64,000 nt of DNA from Anaerostipes hominis (ex Lee et al. 2021) (GTDB lineage Bacteria > Bacillota > Clostridia > Lachnospirales > Lachnospiraceae). The stretch covers positions 1 through 64,000 of the forward strand of contig NZ_NQOG01000010.1 of the NCBI RefSeq assembly GCF_002270485.1, in the 5' to 3' direction. Position 1 is the first letter of the stretch. Each line of letters opens with the position of its first letter. Under the pieces are notes generated by a model. It was not told the DNA's origin and did no database searches. It saw only the letters and a list, made by a program, of their open reading frames with translations. The translations under genes were made by a program, and so were the position numbers. This document shows, piece after piece, positions 62,550 to 64,000 of this stretch.

Positions 62550-64000
62550 ATGATACGGGTAGTAAAAAAGGACGGAACAACAGAGGATTTTAATATTCAG
62601 AAGGTGGTGACGGCGGTAAATAAATCCGCCTACCGTGCCCTTGTGAAATTTACGGAAGATGAGCTTGATGAGATCTGCCGGTTTGTCAATGGGAGAGTGG
62701 ACGAGCTTAATAAGGCGGAAGTACATATTACGGAGATGCACAATGTGGTGGAAGGGGCTCTGGAGAGGGTAAATCCCGACGTGGCCAAAAGCTACCGGGA
62801 CTACCGGAATTATAAACAGGATTTTGTGGAAATGCTGGATGATGTGTATAAGAAAAGCCAGTCCATCATGTACATAGGAGACAAAGAGAACAGCAATACA
62901 GACAGCGCCCTTGTGTCAACGAAGCGGAGTCTCATCTTTAATGAGCTGAACAAGTCTCTGTATCAGAAGTTTTTTTTAACGACAGAAGAGATTCAGGCCT
63001 GCCGGGACGGGTACATTTATATTCATGATATGTCAGCCAGAAGAGATACGATGAACTGCTGTCTGTTTGATGTGGAGGCCGTGTTAAAAGGCGGCTTTGA
63101 GATGGGGAATCTCTGGTACAATGAACCAAAGACACTGGATGTGGCCTTTGACGTCATAGGAGACATCGTGCTGAGCGCGGCCAGCCAGCAGTATGGCGGA
63201 TTTACGGTGCCGAATATTGAACTGATCCTGGAACCGTATGCCGAGAAGTCTTATGAAAAAGGCATTGAAAAGTATGAAGCCCTCGGCCTTTCCAGAGAGC
63301 GGGCAGAGACCGAGTCCCTCAAGGATGTGCAGAAAGAATTCTGTCAGGGATTCCAGGGGCTTGAATATAAGTTTAACAGTGTTTCTTCCAGCCGCGGAGA
63401 CTATCCTTTTATCACAGTGACCGCAGGAACCGGCACAGGCCGGTTTGCAAAGATGGCAACGATTACGATGCTGGATGTCAGGAGAAGAGGACAGGGAAAA
63501 GAAGGACATAAAAAACCGGTGCTGTTTCCAAAGATCGTATTTCTCTACGATGAAAATCTCCATGGACCCGGCGGAGAACTGGAGGATGTGTTTGAAGCGG
63601 GCATCCGCTGTTCCAGCAAGACGATGTATCCCGACTGGCTGAGCCTTACAGGGGACGGATATGTCCCGGACATGTATAAAAGATATGGAAAGATCGTAAG
63701 CCCTATGGGCTGCCGAGCATTTTTATCTCCCTGGTATGAAAAGGGAGGGGCAGAGCCTCTGGACGAGCAGGACAAGCCGGTTTTTGTGGGCCGTTTTAAC
63801 ATCGGGGCGGTAAGTCTGCATCTGCCGATGATCTATGCAAAGGCAAAGCAGGAAAGCCGTGACTTCTATGAAGTGCTGGACTATTATCTGAATCTGATCA
63901 GGGAGCTCCACAGAAGGACCTACGATTATCTGGGAGAGATGAAGGCATCCACAAATCCTCTGGCATACTGTGAGGGAGGCTTCCTGGGAGGACATCTGGG
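62550..64000 (+). CDS. nrdD: Anaerobic ribonucleoside-triphosphate reductase (partial)
   Basis: Class III ribonucleotide reductase that makes deoxynucleotides with a glycyl radical; the window holds 483 codons and the gene runs off the right edge. The N-terminal ATP-cone (about residues 1-90, MIRVVKKDGTTEDFNIQKVV) is the allosteric site. The catalytic barrel has YIHDMSARRDTMNCCLFD with Cys, SAASQQYGGFTVPNIE, and FNIGAVSLHLPMIYAKA. The C-terminal zinc and glycyl radical segments lie beyond the edge. GGGAGGAGAG precedes the ATG. Promoter, NrdR-like boxes and a structured leader precede it; an activase gene (nrdG) usually follows. Confidence 0.95.
   Translation, partial: MIRVVKKDGTTEDFNIQKVVTAVNKSAYRALVKFTEDELDEICRFVNGRVDELNKAEVHITEMHNVVEGALERVNPDVAKSYRDYRNYKQDFVEMLDDVYKKSQSIMYIGDKENSNTDSALVSTKRSLIFNELNKSLYQKFFLTTEEIQACRDGYIYIHDMSARRDTMNCCLFDVEAVLKGGFEMGNLWYNEPKTLDVAFDVIGDIVLSAASQQYGGFTVPNIELILEPYAEKSYEKGIEKYEALGLSRERAETESLKDVQKEFCQGFQGLEYKFNSVSSSRGDYPFITVTAGTGTGRFAKMATITMLDVRRRGQGKEGHKKPVLFPKIVFLYDENLHGPGGELEDVFEAGIRCSSKTMYPDWLSLTGDGYVPDMYKRYGKIVSPMGCRAFLSPWYEKGGAEPLDEQDKPVFVGRFNIGAVSLHLPMIYAKAKQESRDFYEVLDYYLNLIRELHRRTYDYLGEMKASTNPLAYCEGGFLGGHL

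Overview
The window is a low-to-medium-GC chromosomal segment from an anaerobic, endospore-forming Firmicute. Gene content (parA-parB-DUF4446-serS, veg, a DUF3794-LysM protein, a GerA-type receptor, a CotS-like protein, PdaA-like deacetylase, rubrerythrin, class III ribonucleotide reductase, BceRS-type two-component system) fits the Lachnospiraceae. An Anaerostipes-like gut butyrate producer is my guess, but the genus cannot be settled from the sequence alone. I saw no rRNA, tRNA, CRISPR array, insertion sequence or prophage.

Layout. 1-7135: argS, two parS sites, parA, parB, a DUF4446 membrane protein, serS and a BceRS-type regulator/kinase pair. The parS sites suggest the window lies in the origin-proximal half of the chromosome. 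7173-10886: two small leftward genes (a Cys-containing 70-aa protein and a cupin) separate the kinase from its likely targets, a BceAB-type ABC transporter preceded by a BceR-like operator. 10926-14770: fructose operon (DeoR-type repressor, 1-phosphofructokinase, PTS EIIABC). 14780-22074: a PRD activator and a galactitol-type PTS joined to AraM-like, AraD-like and AraL-like enzymes, read here as a PTS route for a pentitol. 22085-26534: solitary Uma2 protein and a heterodimeric ABC exporter controlled by a divergent TetR gene. 27170-29655: 5-formyl-THF cyclo-ligase, AraC regulator, a possible 34-aa peptide, and a TipA-like MerR regulator with a classic 19-bp-spacer promoter.

29885-35304: an inositol-type catabolic cluster (IolE-like TIM barrel, Gfo/Idh/MocA dehydrogenase, IolH, GPH sugar symporter) with an AraC regulator convergent to it. 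35432-45687: mostly housekeeping and envelope genes (PHP phosphoesterase, murG, TSCPD protein, mtnN, a membrane protein, a PdaA-like deacetylase, pgi, dut, phosphoglucomutase, a CotS-like pseudokinase) with one decayed gene at 42367-42789. 45837-46335: a lipoprotein gene. 46472-50922: a self-contained resistance-type operon (TetR, rifampin-phosphotransferase-like enzyme, MFS efflux pump) whose operator fills the promoter spacer. 50939-59233: rubrerythrin, pyrimidine-nucleoside phosphorylase, a lipoprotein, ftsH, veg, DUF3794-LysM, ispE and a GntR regulator. 59266-62342: a germinant-receptor operon whose C subunit is about half the usual length. 62355-64000: nrdD, cut by the window edge, with a promoter, two NrdR-like boxes and a strongly structured leader RNA.

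The points most worth a second look are the pentitol-type PTS/AraM/AraD/AraL operon, the inositol-type satellite cluster, the TetR-Rph-MFS operon, the nrdD leader and the short GerC subunit. All functions are assigned from motifs and gene context; no database search was possible.
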